This document shows positions 23,761-36,799 of a stretch of 64,000 nt of DNA, one piece after another. The stretch is from Artocarpus heterophyllus. Taxonomy: Eukaryota; Streptophyta; Magnoliopsida; Rosales; Moraceae. Both the position numbers and the translations under genes were made by a program. Under the pieces are notes generated by a model. It worked only from the letters and a program-made list of their open reading frames with translations, ran no database searches and was not told where the DNA came from. The first letter of the stretch is position 1. The number at the start of each line of letters is the position of its first letter. The stretch is from contig CM046332.1 in NCBI GenBank assembly GCA_025403435.1, positions 5,033,596-5,097,595 of the forward strand, given 5' to 3'.

Positions 23761-26700
23761 TGTAGGACGAAGAGTCCAACCAGGTTTGAGAAGGTCACGG
23801 CCGACCAGAGAAGGCCAAGCCCAGGTTACGGCCGAGCAGGTCCAGGACGAAGAGTCCAACCAGGCTACGACCGAGACCCAAGGTCCAGGACGAAGTGTCC
23901 GACCAGGTCTAAGAATGTTACGGCCGACCAGGGTAGGCCAGGTCCAGGCTATAGTAGAGCAGGTCCAGGACGAAGAGTCCAACCATGCAATGACTGAGAC
24001 CCAAGGTCTAGGACGACGAGTCTGACCTGGTCCGAGAAGGTTACGGCTGACGAGAGAGGCCAGGTCCAAGTAACGGCTGACCAGAGAGGCCTGGGCCAAG
24101 ACGAAGAGTCCAACCAGGCTATGAATGAGACCCAAGGTCTGGGACGAAGAATCCAACTAGGTCCGAGAAGGTTACAGCCGACCAGAGTAGGCCAGGTCCA
24201 GGCTACGGTAGACCAGGTCCAGGACGAAGAGTCCAGCCAGGCTATGACCGAGACCCAAGGTCCACGACGATGAGTCCGACCAGCGCCGAGGAGGTTACGT
24301 TCGATCGGAGGGACCAGGTCCAGGCTACTACCATCCAGGTCTAGAAAAAAGAGTCCAACCAGGCTACGACTGAGACCCAAGGTCCAGTATGAAGAGTCAA
24401 CCAGGTCCAAGAAGGTTACGACCGACTAGAGAGGCCAGGTCCAGGCTACGGCCGACCAGAGAGGCCAGGTCCAGGCTACAGCCGGCCAGGCCTAGGATGA
24501 AGAGTCCAACCAGGCTACGATCGAGACCCAAGGTCCTGGTTGAAGAGTCCAACCTGGTCCAAGAATGTTACAGCCGACGAGAGAAGGCCAGGTCTAGGCT
24601 ACGACCGGCCGGGTCCAAGATGAAGAGTCCAGCCAGGCTACGACCCAGACCTAAGGTCCAAGGCGAAGAGTTCGACCAGGTCTGAGAAGGTTACGGTCGA
24701 CCAGAAAAGGCTAGGTCTAGGACGAAGAGTCCAACCTGGCTATGGCCGAGACCCAAGGTCCAAGACGAAGAGTCTGACTAGGTCTAGAAGGTTATGGCCG
24801 ACCAAAAAAGGCTAGGTCCTGGACGAAGAGTCCAACCAGGCTACGATCGAGACCCAAGGTCCAGGATGAAGCGTCCAACCAGGTCTAAGAAGGTTACCGC
24901 CGACCAGAGAAGGCTAGGTCCAGGCTACGACCATCCAGATCCAAGATGAAGAGTTCAACCAGGCTACGACCAAGACCTAAGGTCCAGGACGAAGAGTCTG
25001 ACCAGGTCCGAGAGGGTTACGGCCGACCAGAGAAGGCTAGGTCTAGGACGAAGAGCCAAACTAGGCTATGACCGAGAGCCAAGGTCAAGGATGAAGAGTT
25101 TGACCAGGTCCGAGAAGGTTACGGCCAACCAGAGAGACCATGCCTAGGACGAAGAGTCTGATTAGGCTACAACACAGACCCAAGGTCTAAGAGAAAGAGT
25201 CTGACCAGGTCCAAGAAGGGTACGGCTGACCAGGTCTCTGACAAAGAGTCCAACTAGGCTACGACTGAGACCCAAGGCCTAAGACGAAGTGTCTGACTAG
25301 GTCCGAGAAGGTTACGGCCCACCAAAGAGGACAGGTCTAGGCTACGACCGTCTAGGTCCAGGACGAAGAGTCCAACCAGGCTACGACCGAGACCCAAGGT
25401 CTGGGACGAAGAGTCTGACTAGGTCCAAGAAGGTTATGGCCCACTAGAGAAGGCCAGGTCCAGGCTACAGGCGACCAGAGAGGCCATGTCCAGGTGACGG
25501 CCAACCAGGTCCTGGATGAAGAGTCCAACCAGGCTACGACTGAGACCCAAGGTCTAGGATGAAGTGTCTGACTAGGTCCGAGAAGGTTACGGCCGACCAG
25601 AGTAGGCCAGGTCCAGGCTACGGTAGACCAGGTCTAGGACGAAGTGTCCAAGCAGGCTATGACGAGGCCAAACGTCTAGGATGAAGACTCCGACCAGGTC
25701 CGAGAAGGTTACGACCAACCAAAGAGGCTTGGTCCAGGCTACTGCCGACAAGGTCCAGGATGAAGAGTCCAACCAGGCTACGAAAGAGACCCGAGGTCGA
25801 GGATGAAGAGTCCGACTAGGTCCGAGAAGGTTATGTCCAACCAAAGAAGGCCAGGTCTAGGCGACGGCTAACCAGGTCCAGGATGAAGAGTCCAACCAGG
25901 CTACGATCGAGACCCAAGATGCTGGACGAAGAGTCTGACCAGGTTCGAGTAGGTTACAGCCGACCAAAGAAGGCCAGGTCCAGGCTACAACCGGCCAGGA
26001 CCAAGATGAAGAGTCCAACCAGGCTACGACCGAGACCTAAGGTGTAGGACGAAGAGTCTGACCAGGTCTGAGGAGGTCACGGCCGACCAGAGAAGGCCAA
26101 GTCCAGGCTACGGCCGAGAAGGTCAAGGATGAAGAGTCCAACCAAGCTACGACTGAGACCCAAGGTCTAGGACAAAGAGTTCGACTAGGTCCGAGAAGCT
26201 TACAGCCGACTAGGGTAGGCCAGGTCCAGGCTACAGTAGACCAGGTCCAGGATGAAGAGTCCAACCAAGCAACGACCGAGGCCCAAGGTTCAGGACGATG
26301 AGTCTGACCAGGTCCGAGAAGGTTACAGCTGACGAGAGAGGCCAAGTCCAAGTAACAGCCGACCAGTGAGGCCAGGTCCAAGATGAAGAGTCCAACCAGG
26401 CTACGACTGAGACCCAAGGTCTAGGATGAAGAGTCTGACTAGGTCCGAGAAGGTTACGGCCGACCAGAGTAGGCCAAGTCCTAGCTACGGTAGACCAGGT
26501 CCAGGACGAAGAGTCCAACCAGGCTACGACCGAGACCTAAGGTCCATGAAGATGAGTCTGACCAGCTCCGAGAGGGTTACGGCCGACCAGAGGGACCAGG
26601 TCCAGGCTACTACCGTCCAGGTCCAGAAAAAAGAGTCCAACCAGGCTACGACTGAGACCCAAGGTCCAGAACGAAGAGTCCGACCAGGTCCAAGAAGGTT

Positions 26701-28660
26701 ACAGCCAGCTAGAGAGGCCAGGTCCAGGCTACGGCCGAACAGAGAGGCCAGGTCCAGGCTACAGCCGGCCAGGCCTAGGATGAAGAGTCCAACCAGGCTA
26801 TGATCGAGACCTAAGGTCCAGGTTGAAGAGTCCAACCAGGTCCGAGAATGTTACGGCCGACGAGGGAAGGCCAGGTCTAGGCTACGACCGGCTGGGTCCA
26901 AGACGAAGAGTCCAGCCAGGCTTCGACCGAGACCTAAGGTCCAGGGCAAAGAGTCCAACCAGGTCCGAGAAGGTTACGGCCGACCAAAAAAGGCTAGGTC
27001 CAGGACGAAGAGTCCAACCTGGCTATGAACGAGACCCAAGGTCCAGGACAAAGAGTCCGACTAGGTCCGAGAAGGTTATGGCCGACCAGAAAAGCCTAGG
27101 TCTAGGACGAAGAGTCCAACCAGGCTACGATCGAGACCCAAGGTCTAGGATGAAGCGTCCAACCAGGTCCGAAAAGGTTATCGCCGACCAGAGAAGGCCA
27201 GGTCCAGGCTACGACCGTCCAGGTCAAAGACGAAGAGTCCAACCAGGCTACGACCAAGACCTAAGGTCCAGGATGAGAGTCCGACCAGGTCCGAGAGGGT
27301 TACGACCAACCAGAGAAGGCCAGGTCTAGGACGAAGAGCCCAACTAGGCTATGACCGAGACCCAAGGTCTAGGACTATGAGTTTGACTGGGTACGAGAAG
27401 GTTACGACCGACCAGAGAGACCAGGCCTAGGACGAAGAGTTTGACTAGGCTACAACACAGACCCAAGGTCTAAGAGAAAGAGTCCGACCAGGTCTGAGAA
27501 GGTTACGGCCAACCAGGTCTCTGACAAAGAGTCCAACTAGGCTACGACTGAGACCCAAGGCCTATGACGAAGTGTCTGACCAGGTCCGAGAAGGTTACGG
27601 CCCACCAAAGAGGCCAGGTCTAGGTTACGGCCGTCTAGGTCTAGGACGAAGAGTCCTACCAGGCTACGACTGAGACCCAAGGTCTGGGACAAAGAGTCTG
27701 ACTAGGTCCAAGAAGGTTATGGCCCACCAGAGAAGGCCAGGTCCAGGCTACAGCCGACCAGAGAGGCGATGTCCAGGCGACGGCCAACTATGTCCTGGAT
27801 GAAGAGTCCAACTAGGCTACGACTAAGACCCAAGGTCTAGGATGAAGAGTCCGACTAGGTCCAAGAAGGTTACGGCCGACCAGAGTATGCCAGGTCTAGG
27901 CTACGGTAGACTAGGTCTAGGACGAAGTGTCCAACCAGGCTACGACGAGGCCCAACATCTAGGACGAAGACTCCGACCAGGTCTGAGAAGGTTACGGCCT
28001 ACCAAAGAGGCTTGGTCCAGGTTACTGCTGACAAGGTCAAGGACGAAGAGTCCAACCAGGCTACGAAAGAGACCCGAGGTCGAGGATGAAGAGTCTGACT
28101 AGGTCCAAGAAGGTTACGTCTGACCAAACAAGGCCAGGTCCAAGCTACGGCTGACCAGGTCCAGGACCAAGAGTCCAACCAGGTTACGATCGAGACCCAA
28201 GGTGCAGGACGAAGAGTCCAACCAGGTCCGAGAGGGTTACGGCTGACCAAAGAAGGCCAGGTCCAAGACGAAGAGTCCAACCAGGCTACGACTGAGACCT
28301 AAGGTGCAGGACGAAGAGTCCAACCAGGTCCGAGAAGGTCACGGCCGACCAGAGAAGGCCAAGTCTAGGCTACGGCCAAGTAGGTCCAGGACGAAGAGTC
28401 CAACCTGGCTACGACCGAGACCCAAGGTCCAGGATGAAGAGTCCGATCAGGTCCGAGAAGGTTACGGCCGACCAGAGTAGGCTAGGTCCAGGCTACAGTA
28501 GACCAGGTCCAGGATGAAGAGTCCAGCCAGGCAACGACCGAGACCCATAGTCCAGGACGACGAGTCCGACCAGGTCCGAGAAGGTTACGGCTGACCAGAG
28601 AGGCCAGGCCCAAGTAACGGCTGACCAGAGAGGCCAAGTCCAGGATGAAGAGTCCAACCA
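23757..28660. repeat. ~2.28-kb higher-order repeat, two copies plus a partial third
   Basis: The marker AAGGTG(T/C)AGGACGAAGAG, followed by GAAGGTCACGG, lies at 23757, 26039 and 28301 (steps 2282 and 2262). Independent markers agree: AGGCTACGAC before the AAAAAAGAGTCC unit at 24361/26643 (2282), and AACACAGACCC at 25171/27454 (2283). A more diverged related segment lies near 21.2-22.6 kb. Confidence 0.82.
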
Positions 28661-31600
28661 GGCTACGATCAAGACCCAAGTCTAGGACAAAGAGTTTGAC
28701 CAGGTCTGAGAAGGTTACGGCTGACCAGAGAGGCCAGGCCCAAGTAACGGCCGACCAGAGAGGCCAAGTCCAGGATGAAGAGTCCAACTAGGCTACGACC
28801 GAGACCCAAGGTCCAGGACAAAGAGTCCAACCAGGCTACGACTAAGACCCAAGGTCCAGGATGAAGAGTTTGACTAGGTCTGAGAAGGTTACGGCTGGCC
28901 AGGTCCAGCATAAAGAGTCCAACCAGGCTATGATCGAGACCCATGATCCAGGATGAAGAGTCCAACCAGGTCGGAGAAGGTTAAGGCCGACCAGAGAAGG
29001 CCAGTTCTAGCACAAAGAGTCCAACCAGGCTACAACTGAGACCTAAGGTCTAGGACGAAGAGTCCGACCAGGTCCGAGAAGGTTACTACTGACCAGAGAG
29101 GCCAGCCCAAGTAACGGTCGACAAGAGAGGCCAGGTCCAGGATGAAGAGTCCAACCAGGCTACGACCAAGACCCAAGGTCTAGGACAAAGAGTCCGACCA
29201 GGTCCGAGAAGGTTACGGCCGACCAAAGGGACCAGGTCTACGGCACTGCCGACCAGGTCCAGGACAAAGAGTCCAACCAGGCTATGACTAAAACCCAAGG
29301 TCCAGGAAGAAGAGTTTGACTAGGTCTGAGAAGGTTACGGCTGGCCAGGCCCAGCATGAAGAGTCCAACCAGGCTACGATCGAGACCCAAGGTCCAGGAT
29401 GAAGAGTCCAACCAGGTCGGAGAAGGTTACGGCTGACCAGAGAAGGCCAATTCCAGCACAAAGAGTCTAACCAGGCTACGACTGAGACCTAAGGTCTAGG
29501 ACGAAGAGTCCAACCAGGTCTAAGAAGGTTACGACCGACCAGAAAAGGCCAGGTCTAGGATAAAGAGTCCAACCAGGCTATGACCGAGACCCAAGGTATA
29601 GGACAAAGAGTCCGAGACCCGAGGTCTAGGACGAAGAGTCCGACCAGGTCTGAGAAGGTTATGGTCGATCAGAGAAGCCGGGTGTAGGCTACAGCCCACT
29701 AGGTCCAAGACAAAGAGTCCAACTAGGCTACGACCGAGACCCAAGGTCTAGGACAAATTGTTCGACCAGGTCCAACAAGGTTATGGCCGACCAGAGAGGC
29801 CAGGTCCAGGCTACGGCTAACCAGGTCTAAGATGAAGATTCTAACCAGGCGATAAAGGAGACCCAAGGTCTAGGACAAAGAGTCCAACCAAGTCTGAGAA
29901 GGCCACGTCCAGGCTTCGGCCGACCAAGTCTAGGGTGAGGAGTCCAACCAGGCTACGAACGAGACCCAAGGTCTAGGACAAAGAGTTTGACCAGGTCTGA
30001 GAAGGTTTCAGCTGACCAGAGAGGCCAAGTCTAGGCTATAGCCTACCAGGTCCAGGAGGAAGAGTCCAACCACGCTACGACTGAGACCCAAGGCCCACGA
30101 CAAAGGGTCTGACTAGGCCCGAGAAGGTTACAACAGACCAGAAAGGCCATGTCTAGGCTATGACCGACCAGGTCTAAGACGAAGAGTCTAACCAGGCTAC
30201 GAATGAGACCCAAGGTCCTAGACAAAGAGTCCAACTAGGTCTGAGAAGGCTAGGTCCAGGCTACGGCTGGCCAGGTCAAGCACGAAGAGTCCAACCAGGC
30301 TGCGATCGAGACCCAAGGTCTAGGATGAAAAGTGCAACCAGGTTTGAGAAGGTTACGGCTGACCAGAGAGGCCAGGTCCAAGATGAAAAGAACAACCAGG
30401 CTGTGACCAAGACCCAAGGTCCAAGATGAAGAGTCCGTCTAGGTCCGAGAATGTTACGGTCGACCAGAGAGGCTAGGTCTAGGCTACGGCTGACCAGGTC
30501 AAGGACAAAGAGTCCAACCAGGTTACGACCGAGACCCAAGGTCTAGGATGAAGAGTGCAACCTGGTCTAAGAAGGTTAAGCTGACCAGAAAGGCCAGGTA
30601 CAGGAGGAAATGTCCAACCAGGCTATGACCGAGACCCAAGGTCCTGGATGAAGAGTTTGACCAGGTCCGAGAAGGTTACGGTCGATCGTAGAAGCCAGGT
30701 CTAGGCTATGGCTGACCAGGTCTAAGATGAAGAGTCCAACCAGGCAACGACCGAGACCCAAGGTCCAGGACAAAGAGTCTGACCAGGTCTGAGAAGGTTA
30801 CGGCTGACCAAATAGGCTAGGTCTAGGCTACAGCCAGCCAGAGAGGCCAGGTCCAGGCTACGGTCGACCAGGTCCAGGGCGAAGTGTCCAACCAGGCTAC
30901 GACCGAGACCCAATGTCCAGGACAAAGAGTTCGACCAGGTCTAAGAAGGTTACGCCCGACCAGAGAGGCTAGGTCCAGGCTACGGTCGACCATGTCCGAG
31001 ATGAAAAGTCTAACCAGGCAACGACCAAGACCCATGGTCCAGGACAAAGACTCTGACTAGGTCTGAAAAGGTTACGGCTGACCAAAGAGGCCAGCTCCAG
31101 GCTACGGCTGACCAGGTCTAGGGCAAAGTGTCCAACCAGGCTTCGACCGAGATGCAACATCCAGGATGAAGAGTCTGACCTGGTCTGAGAAGGTTATGGC
31201 CTACCAAAGAGGCCAGGTCCAGGCTACGGCCAACTAGGTCCAAGATGAAGAGTCCAACAAGGTAACGATGGAGACCCAAGGTATAGGATGAAGAGTCCGA
31301 CTAGGTCCGAGAAGGTTACGACAGACTAGAGAGGCCAGGTCCAAGCTACGACCGACCAGGTCTAGGACAAAGAGTCCAACCAGGCTACGATCGAGACCCA
31401 AAGTTCAAGACGAAGAGTCTGACTAGGTCTGAGAAGGTTACGGCCAACCAGAGAGGCCAGGTCCAGGCAACGACCGACCAGGTCCAAGACGAAGAGTCCA
31501 ACCAGGCCACGACCGAGACCCAAGCCCTAGGACGAAGAGTCCATCCAGGTCCGAGAAGGTTACGACAGACCAGAGAGGCCAGGTCTAGGCTACTGTCGAG

Positions 31601-32006
31601 CAGGTCCAGGACAAAGTGTCCAACCAATCTACGACTAAGGCCCAAGGTCCAGGACGAAGAGTCTGACGAGGCCCGAGAAGGTTACGGCCTACCAGAGAGG
31701 CCAAGTCTAGGCTACGACTAGCCAGGTCTAAGACGAAGAGTCAAACCAGGCTACAACCGAGGCCCATGGTCTAGGACTAAGAGTTTGACCAGGTCTGAGA
31801 AAGTTACGATCGACCGGAGAGGCCTGGACCAGGCTACTGCCGACTAGGTCCAGTACAAAGGGTCCAACCAGGCTAATACTAAGACCCAAGTTCTAGGTCA
31901 AAGAGTCCGACCAGGTCTGAGAAGGTTATGGTTGACTAGAGAGGCCAGGTCCAGGCTACGACCGAGCAGGTCTAGGACGAAGAGTCCAACAAGGCTACGA
32001 TTGAGA

Positions 32007-32011
32007 CCCAA
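32007..32011. repeat. Target-site duplication CCCAA, left of the gypsy element
   Basis: CCCAA directly before TGTAACAC and again at 42868-42872 after the element, both part of the satellite word GAGACCCAAGG. Confidence 0.93.
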
Positions 32012-35010
32012 TGTAACACCTGCCTATTTTTATGTAATGAATCATGTTAAGTTAGTAACGACATTAATGATATCTTCTTAATAATTTATGTTATATGTAA
32101 TGATATATGATGTTAATGTTACTAACTTTTTATGTCAAGTTTTATGACAGGTGACGACCGCATGGAATCGTTGTGCTTAAGTGTTCATGATTATTTTAAT
32201 GTATGTTTAATTATGATGCAATGATGTATGAATGTTTTAATGTATGGCATTCATGGACAGATCAGCAGGCCAAACTTGGTGGAATCGGCAGGCCGAAGGA
32301 GAAAATCAACAAGCCGAACACGGTTGGCGAGCAGTTAGCAGAAATCACTCCAAATTTATGGCTGAGATAACTACATTAAATGGGTGATTTATTGTGAATA
32401 ATTGGCATATTAATGGAATAATTTTGTCAGTTAAGGAAATAAAAGGGTTGACTTCGCATTGATTTGTCTGATTTTAAATGGTTTCCTATTTTAAGAGGGC
32501 AAAAATATGGCAAGTGAGGCTAAAGTTTTGACTTTCCCTCTTTGCTCTCCTTGCTCCATGCCTGTTAGCACCATTTGAGTCAGAAAACTTCTGACTTAAT
32601 GAAGAGTTTTGACTCTCCTTCTTTGTACGTTATGCCATTAAGTTACGGTAAAAAAATTTTAACGTGCTTTTCCATTTTTCTCTCATCCTTTCACGTTTTC
32701 TCTCTCAATTTCTGACGCTTCTTTGTCTTTCTTTCTTCCTCTTCTCTTCTCCACAAATTCCATCCTTCTTCCTCTCAAAAATTTTATGAGAATATTGAAA
32801 GAAAAATTAAAATTTTGTTGGTTGAATTCAAGGGTTTTGAGAAGAAATTTCAAGGTAAGAACTCAGGTTTTTTTTTGGTGTTTTGAAAAGAAATTCTCCT
32901 CCTTAATCGTCTGCAATATCCTTCTATAGGTATTGTATTTTGTCTCGAGTCTTTTTATATGATGTTTATGTATGAATTATGTAATGTTTCTTCAAGTGTC
33001 AAGTTGTTTAAATGTTTCTATGATAAAATATGAATTTTTCTATCTTCTACCCCTCACAGTAAAATATTACAATTTGGATATAGTGTAAGAAAATGTAATA
33101 TTTATTTAAGAGGTAAATGAATGATGTTTTTCATAAAAGTTGTCAAGAATGTGCATGTATAATGTATGATGAATGTATTTTATGTTATGAAATTTTTATG
33201 ATATTACATTAGGAAAATTGTTTTAACAATGTTATTTCTGAATTTTTGTCTATGAAATGTTATTTATGTTTAAAAGATTTTAAGATAATGAAATAATTTT
33301 ATGCATGATAATAAGATGTTTGAAGGAATTAAAAAAATTAAAATATATGTATTTTAATTGTTCAAAAATGTTTTTAACAGATATTCATGTCTAAAATGTA
33401 TGGTTTGTTTTTGCATGCTTAAAGTAATTTTTATGATTTAAGAAAAATCATGATAACATGTTTATGTGATGACAATTTTTATTATGGTTATGAATTATGT
33501 TTGTAATATGAGATGAATATATATATGAATGTTATATGAAAGAATGATATATGAATGAATGTTTTATGATAAGTATTAATTTTATTGTATTTTTAAATGG
33601 ATAAATGGCATGAACACTCAAAGAAGCGAGCACATCGAGACCGCGGCGTTGTCACCAAAAGTATATTAAGATTAAGTAAGCTAGCGTTAAAGTAAGTACA
33701 TTCTCACCTGCAACATGACACGTTTTACAAAGTTTGATGATATGTTCACTATGATATTCATGATATTTTTATGGTTGTTTTCCCTAAAGGAATTCTTATG
33801 AAAGATTTTCATAATTTAAAGTTATGTATGCGTGATGATTACATGTTTTAAAGCATGAAAATTATGTACATATATGTATCACCTAATAAGTGTTGCACAC
33901 GAATGTTATGAAATGATATGTTATGATGTCATGTTTGCTTTGGGATTAGCTACCCTTCTCCTCTCATGACGGCGCGCCTACAATGATGTTCATGGTGCAA
34001 CACTTAGGCCCTTAAGATAAAATGAAATAAGTTTTTAAATGGTCAATGCAATGAAAGATATGTTTATATGAAATTGTGCTTAAGGCACTTTTATGATATG
34101 ATGACAATGAGGATGATGATGTTTATGCAATGTTTTAAATTGTGAGAATTATATGTACTTACTAAGCATTAGCTTAATCATGTTTTATGTCATGTTGCAG
34201 ATAAGGGCAAGAAAATCATGGATTAGGCAGAAGACATGGGAAGGCGTGTGAGCACTAAGCACAATGAATTGTTACCGGAAGCACGCCAAGAAGAATGAAT
34301 TGATTTTTTAAGTCAAGTTTTTTATTTTGAATATTATTTTTATGTTAAGTTTTAAGAATATTTAAACTATGGACTTATATTATATTTTATCATTTTTTTA
34401 AGAATTTCGATCTTCCGCATTTTTTTAAAAAGTTAAATCTGTTTTGCAAAATAAGTTATCTCTAAGATTTTGGCTCAGTCGGCCTATCGAAAATCCTTGG
34501 TCGGCCTGCCGATGTCCAAAAGTTTGGCCTGCCGATCACGTTTTTGGCCTGCCAAACGATGATGAGATTTTAAGCCAGTTTTGCAAAGCCTCCACCGGCC
34601 TGTCGGGTGAGGGAACTCCGGCTTGCCGATCACGTTTGGCCTGTCGAAGTCCCAAGTTTGGCCTACCGAACTGTGGGAGTACGTAAACTTTAAATAATGT
34701 GATGATTAATGAGATATGATGTGATGTTTTTATAAGTCTTGATTTTACAACTTGGTATATCTATGTCATTAATAAGTTTATGATTAATTTAAAGTATAAT
34801 TGAATAAATTATGACATGGAATGAGTTTAGCAATGTGATTTAACAATGTTAAGTTATTAAAAAAAAAATGTATGAATGGATCCTGGTTAAGTATGTTTAT
34901 TTTCTTTTACAATTAAAAGTATCGTTTAAGTTTTGTATTCAAATATATGTTTAGAGTTAAATAAGTATGAATGTAAAGACATTTGTGACGTCCGTAAGGG
35001 GGGTGTTACA
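32012..35010 (+). repeat. 5' LTR of the gypsy element (2999 bp)
   Basis: Begins TGTAACAC and ends GTGTTACA, a perfect 8-bp terminal inverted repeat. AT-rich, with tracts resembling an untranslated leader (CTCTTCTCTTCTCC near 32748). TCGGC/GCCGA inverted-repeat motifs lie near 32285 and 34456-34675. No coding region is supported. Compared with the 3' LTR it lacks about 33 bp near 32270 and carries extra sequence near 33980-34015. Confidence 0.93.
34456..34675. repeat. Cluster of GGCCTGCCGA inverted-repeat motifs in the 5' LTR
   Basis: Several decayed copies of T(C/T)GGCCTGCCGA, including a perfect one at 34501-34512. The corresponding cluster in the 3' LTR (42357-42525) keeps more intact copies. 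Confidence 0.75.
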
Positions 35011-35015
35011 AGTTT

Positions 35016-35027
35016 TGGTATCAGAGC
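35016..35027 (+). promoter_or_regulatory. Primer-binding site (initiator tRNA-Met)
   Basis: TGGTATCAGAGC lies five bases after the 5' LTR end, matching the standard plant tRNA-iMet complement. It primes minus-strand DNA synthesis. Confidence 0.93.
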
Positions 35028-35225
35028 ATTTTTTTCGATTACAATTCATATCGCCACACGTCAATCCAAGTCCTCCAAGTAAGTATGTTGTGAAGTTAGA
35101 TGTATTGATGCAAGTATGACGATAAGATTAAGGTCTTAATAGTGAATGATTAATGATCTAGTAGTGAAAACTTGTCTCATAATTGGAAGATTATTTCTAA
35201 GTTCCTAATTCTTTTAGGACAATTT

Positions 35226-36307
35226 ATGATGGATGGCTCCAGAAGAATGTAGACTCGCACCCAAACCAATGAAATACTCATGATGATGATCGTTGAACTG
35301 CAAAGGCAGTTGGACGATCAATGAAGGGAAATTCCTCCGTTAAGGGCCAACGGACAGAATGATGACCGATGAGGTAATGATGTGCCTCCTCCTCCTCCAC
35401 AGCCATGAGTAAACGAAGTCCCAGTTCCTGCTGCTGAACTAAGAGCGGCCTATCAGGAACCCCTACTGGTCAGATGGAAGAGAGTTCAGCCAGCGAATTT
35501 CGAAGGTTCTAAGGATCTGCTAATAGCTCAGGGATGGTTAAAGATGATTGAGGCCACCTTACGACTCATGGATTTTACGACCAATGAAAAGGTCCTCTGT
35601 GCATCGTACTGCCTCACGATGAGGCCAAGATATGGTGGGACAGCATCGAATAGAGCAGGAATGTTAAAGAGATGACATGGGCCGACTTCGTTGATGAATT
35701 CAACACGAAGTTCTTCCATATGAATGTCATGAGGAAACATTATGAGGAGTTTGAGAGCTTGCGCCAGGGGAATATGTTAGTCACTAATGTGGTGATGAAG
35801 TTTGATCAGCCAGCCCATTTATGTCCAAGAATGGTTATGGATGAAGGTGAAAGGGTCAGAAGACTGATCAGAGCCCTTAGGCCAGATATTGCTGCGATCG
35901 TTGATGAGGCAAGTCCGCCAAGGACTCAAGAACAGGTTGTTATGAGGGCTCAACATGCTGAGTTTCATTTGTCCAAGCTAAGAAGGAACTAGCCTCGATC
36001 AGGTCAGCAAGCCAACAGTGCAAGCAACCAGAACCGCCCTCCCCACAGGAACAACAGCAACAACAACAACCAAAGCTGGAGGAATAACAAGAGGAAGGGT
36101 AATCCTCAAAACTAGCAGGGCCAAGACAACAAGAGCCATAATGATGGCCAGCTTAACAATAATAACAGGCGTTTTCAACCGTGTGCCAAATGTGGAAAGA
36201 AGCATCCAGGGGAATGCCGATTGGGAACAAACCAATGTTTCATCTGTGGGCGAGAAGACCACTTTGTAAAGAAATGCCCCAAGCTGATGAATGCTAATGC
36301 CCTGTAG
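35226..36307 (+). pseudogene. Gypsy gag (capsid/nucleocapsid), broken
   Basis: Gag forms the particle and packages RNA. Two ATG codons at 35226 and 35229 open frame 3, with stops soon after. Recognisable capsid sequence then runs through LVRWKRVQPANFEGSKD and TTNEKVLCASY. A frameshift near 35610 moves it to frame 2 (DEAKIWWDSI, stop, then MTWADFVDEFNTKFF and LRQGNM). The nucleocapsid end has CAKCGKKHPGEC and a CX2CX4HX4C knuckle (CFICGREDHFVKKC) at about 36182-36290. Further stops lie at 35990-35992, about 36113 and 36305-36307. Too damaged to make gag; the identity is secure from the capsid and knuckle order. Confidence 0.9.
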
Positions 36308-36439
36308 AGAGCTCCTCCCCAAGCCTAGCTTCATCAGATCCAAGCCTCCCTTGAAGGGCCACTTATTAGTCAAGGCAGAATTGAAGCCCCACCGACGAAT
36401 GCTAGAATCTATGCCATGACAAAAGAACAAGTGGCTGCA

Positions 36440-36790
36440 GAAGCTTCCAATGTGGTCATAGGTCAGATAACAAGCTTATCTAATGATGCTTATGTTCTTT
36501 TTGATACAGGTGCCACGCATTCTTTTGTATCTATGTCATATGCTAAGAAATTAGAGGTTCATTTAGAGCCTATGAGATAGGGATTCACTACGACACTACC
36601 CTCCGGGGAAGTGATATTATCTGCGCACTGTTTACGTACAGTACTCCTATGGATTTCTAATAGGGAGCTATTTGTCGACCTCATTGTGATCGACATGCAT
36701 GACTACGACATGATTCTTGGGATGGATTTCCTGAGCAAGTATAATGCTGCTATTGAATGCCAAAAACGAAAGGTGATTTTCCATCTAGAA
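36440..36790 (+). pseudogene. Gypsy aspartic protease
   Basis: The protease cuts the polyprotein. The active-site motif LFDTGATHSF is intact (aspartate codon at 36503-36505), and the second conserved region [12 protein letters not shown] follows about 75 codons later. A TAG at 36578-36580 interrupts the domain in frame 2. The frame continues from gag, as expected for a single gag-pol reading frame. Confidence 0.88.
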
Positions 36791-36799
36791 GGTGATCAG

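Larger units (their letters stand above)
6256..32011. repeat. Satellite array, block I (~122-bp monomer, ~25.8 kb)
   Basis: Diverged tandem repeat filling the whole interval, roughly 210 monomers by length. The usual order of marker words is CAGGCTACGACCGAGACCC, AAGGTCCAGGACGAAGAGTC, CGACCAGGTCCGAGAAGGTT, ACGGCCGACCAGAGAGGCC, then a second CAGGCTACGG with CCGACCAGGTCCAGGACGAA and GAGTCCAAC. Marker spacing is 122-123 bp, and 366 bp for three units. Some units lack or repeat a ~21-bp piece. Moderately GC-rich, in contrast with the AT-rich LTRs. Open frames on both strands are products of the repeat: 122 is not a multiple of three, so frames rotate from unit to unit. No gene is supported here. 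Confidence 0.96.

Noticed and set aside
26823..27329. 168-codon plus-strand frame rich in R, K and S (SEKVTADQ, VQPGYDRDPRSR)
   Set aside because: Another reading of the satellite with the same phrases as other plus-strand frames. The lysine/arginine-rich repeat pattern follows directly from the monomer.
6256..32011. Possible CRISPR array because of regular spacing
   Set aside because: The whole monomer repeats, with no unique spacers between conserved repeats, and the context is a plant genome with LTR retrotransposons.
32723..32929. 68-codon frame in the gypsy 5' LTR
   Set aside because: The corresponding stretch of the 3' LTR (about 40640-40850) is interrupted, and an LTR is not expected to code.
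34444..34686. 80-codon frame over the GGCCTGCCGA cluster
   Set aside because: It arises from the GC-rich inverted repeats; the 3' LTR copy does not keep it.
36018..36430. Overlapping frames on both strands within gag
   Set aside because: Shadows of the gag nucleocapsid region, where frame 2 carries the zinc knuckles.
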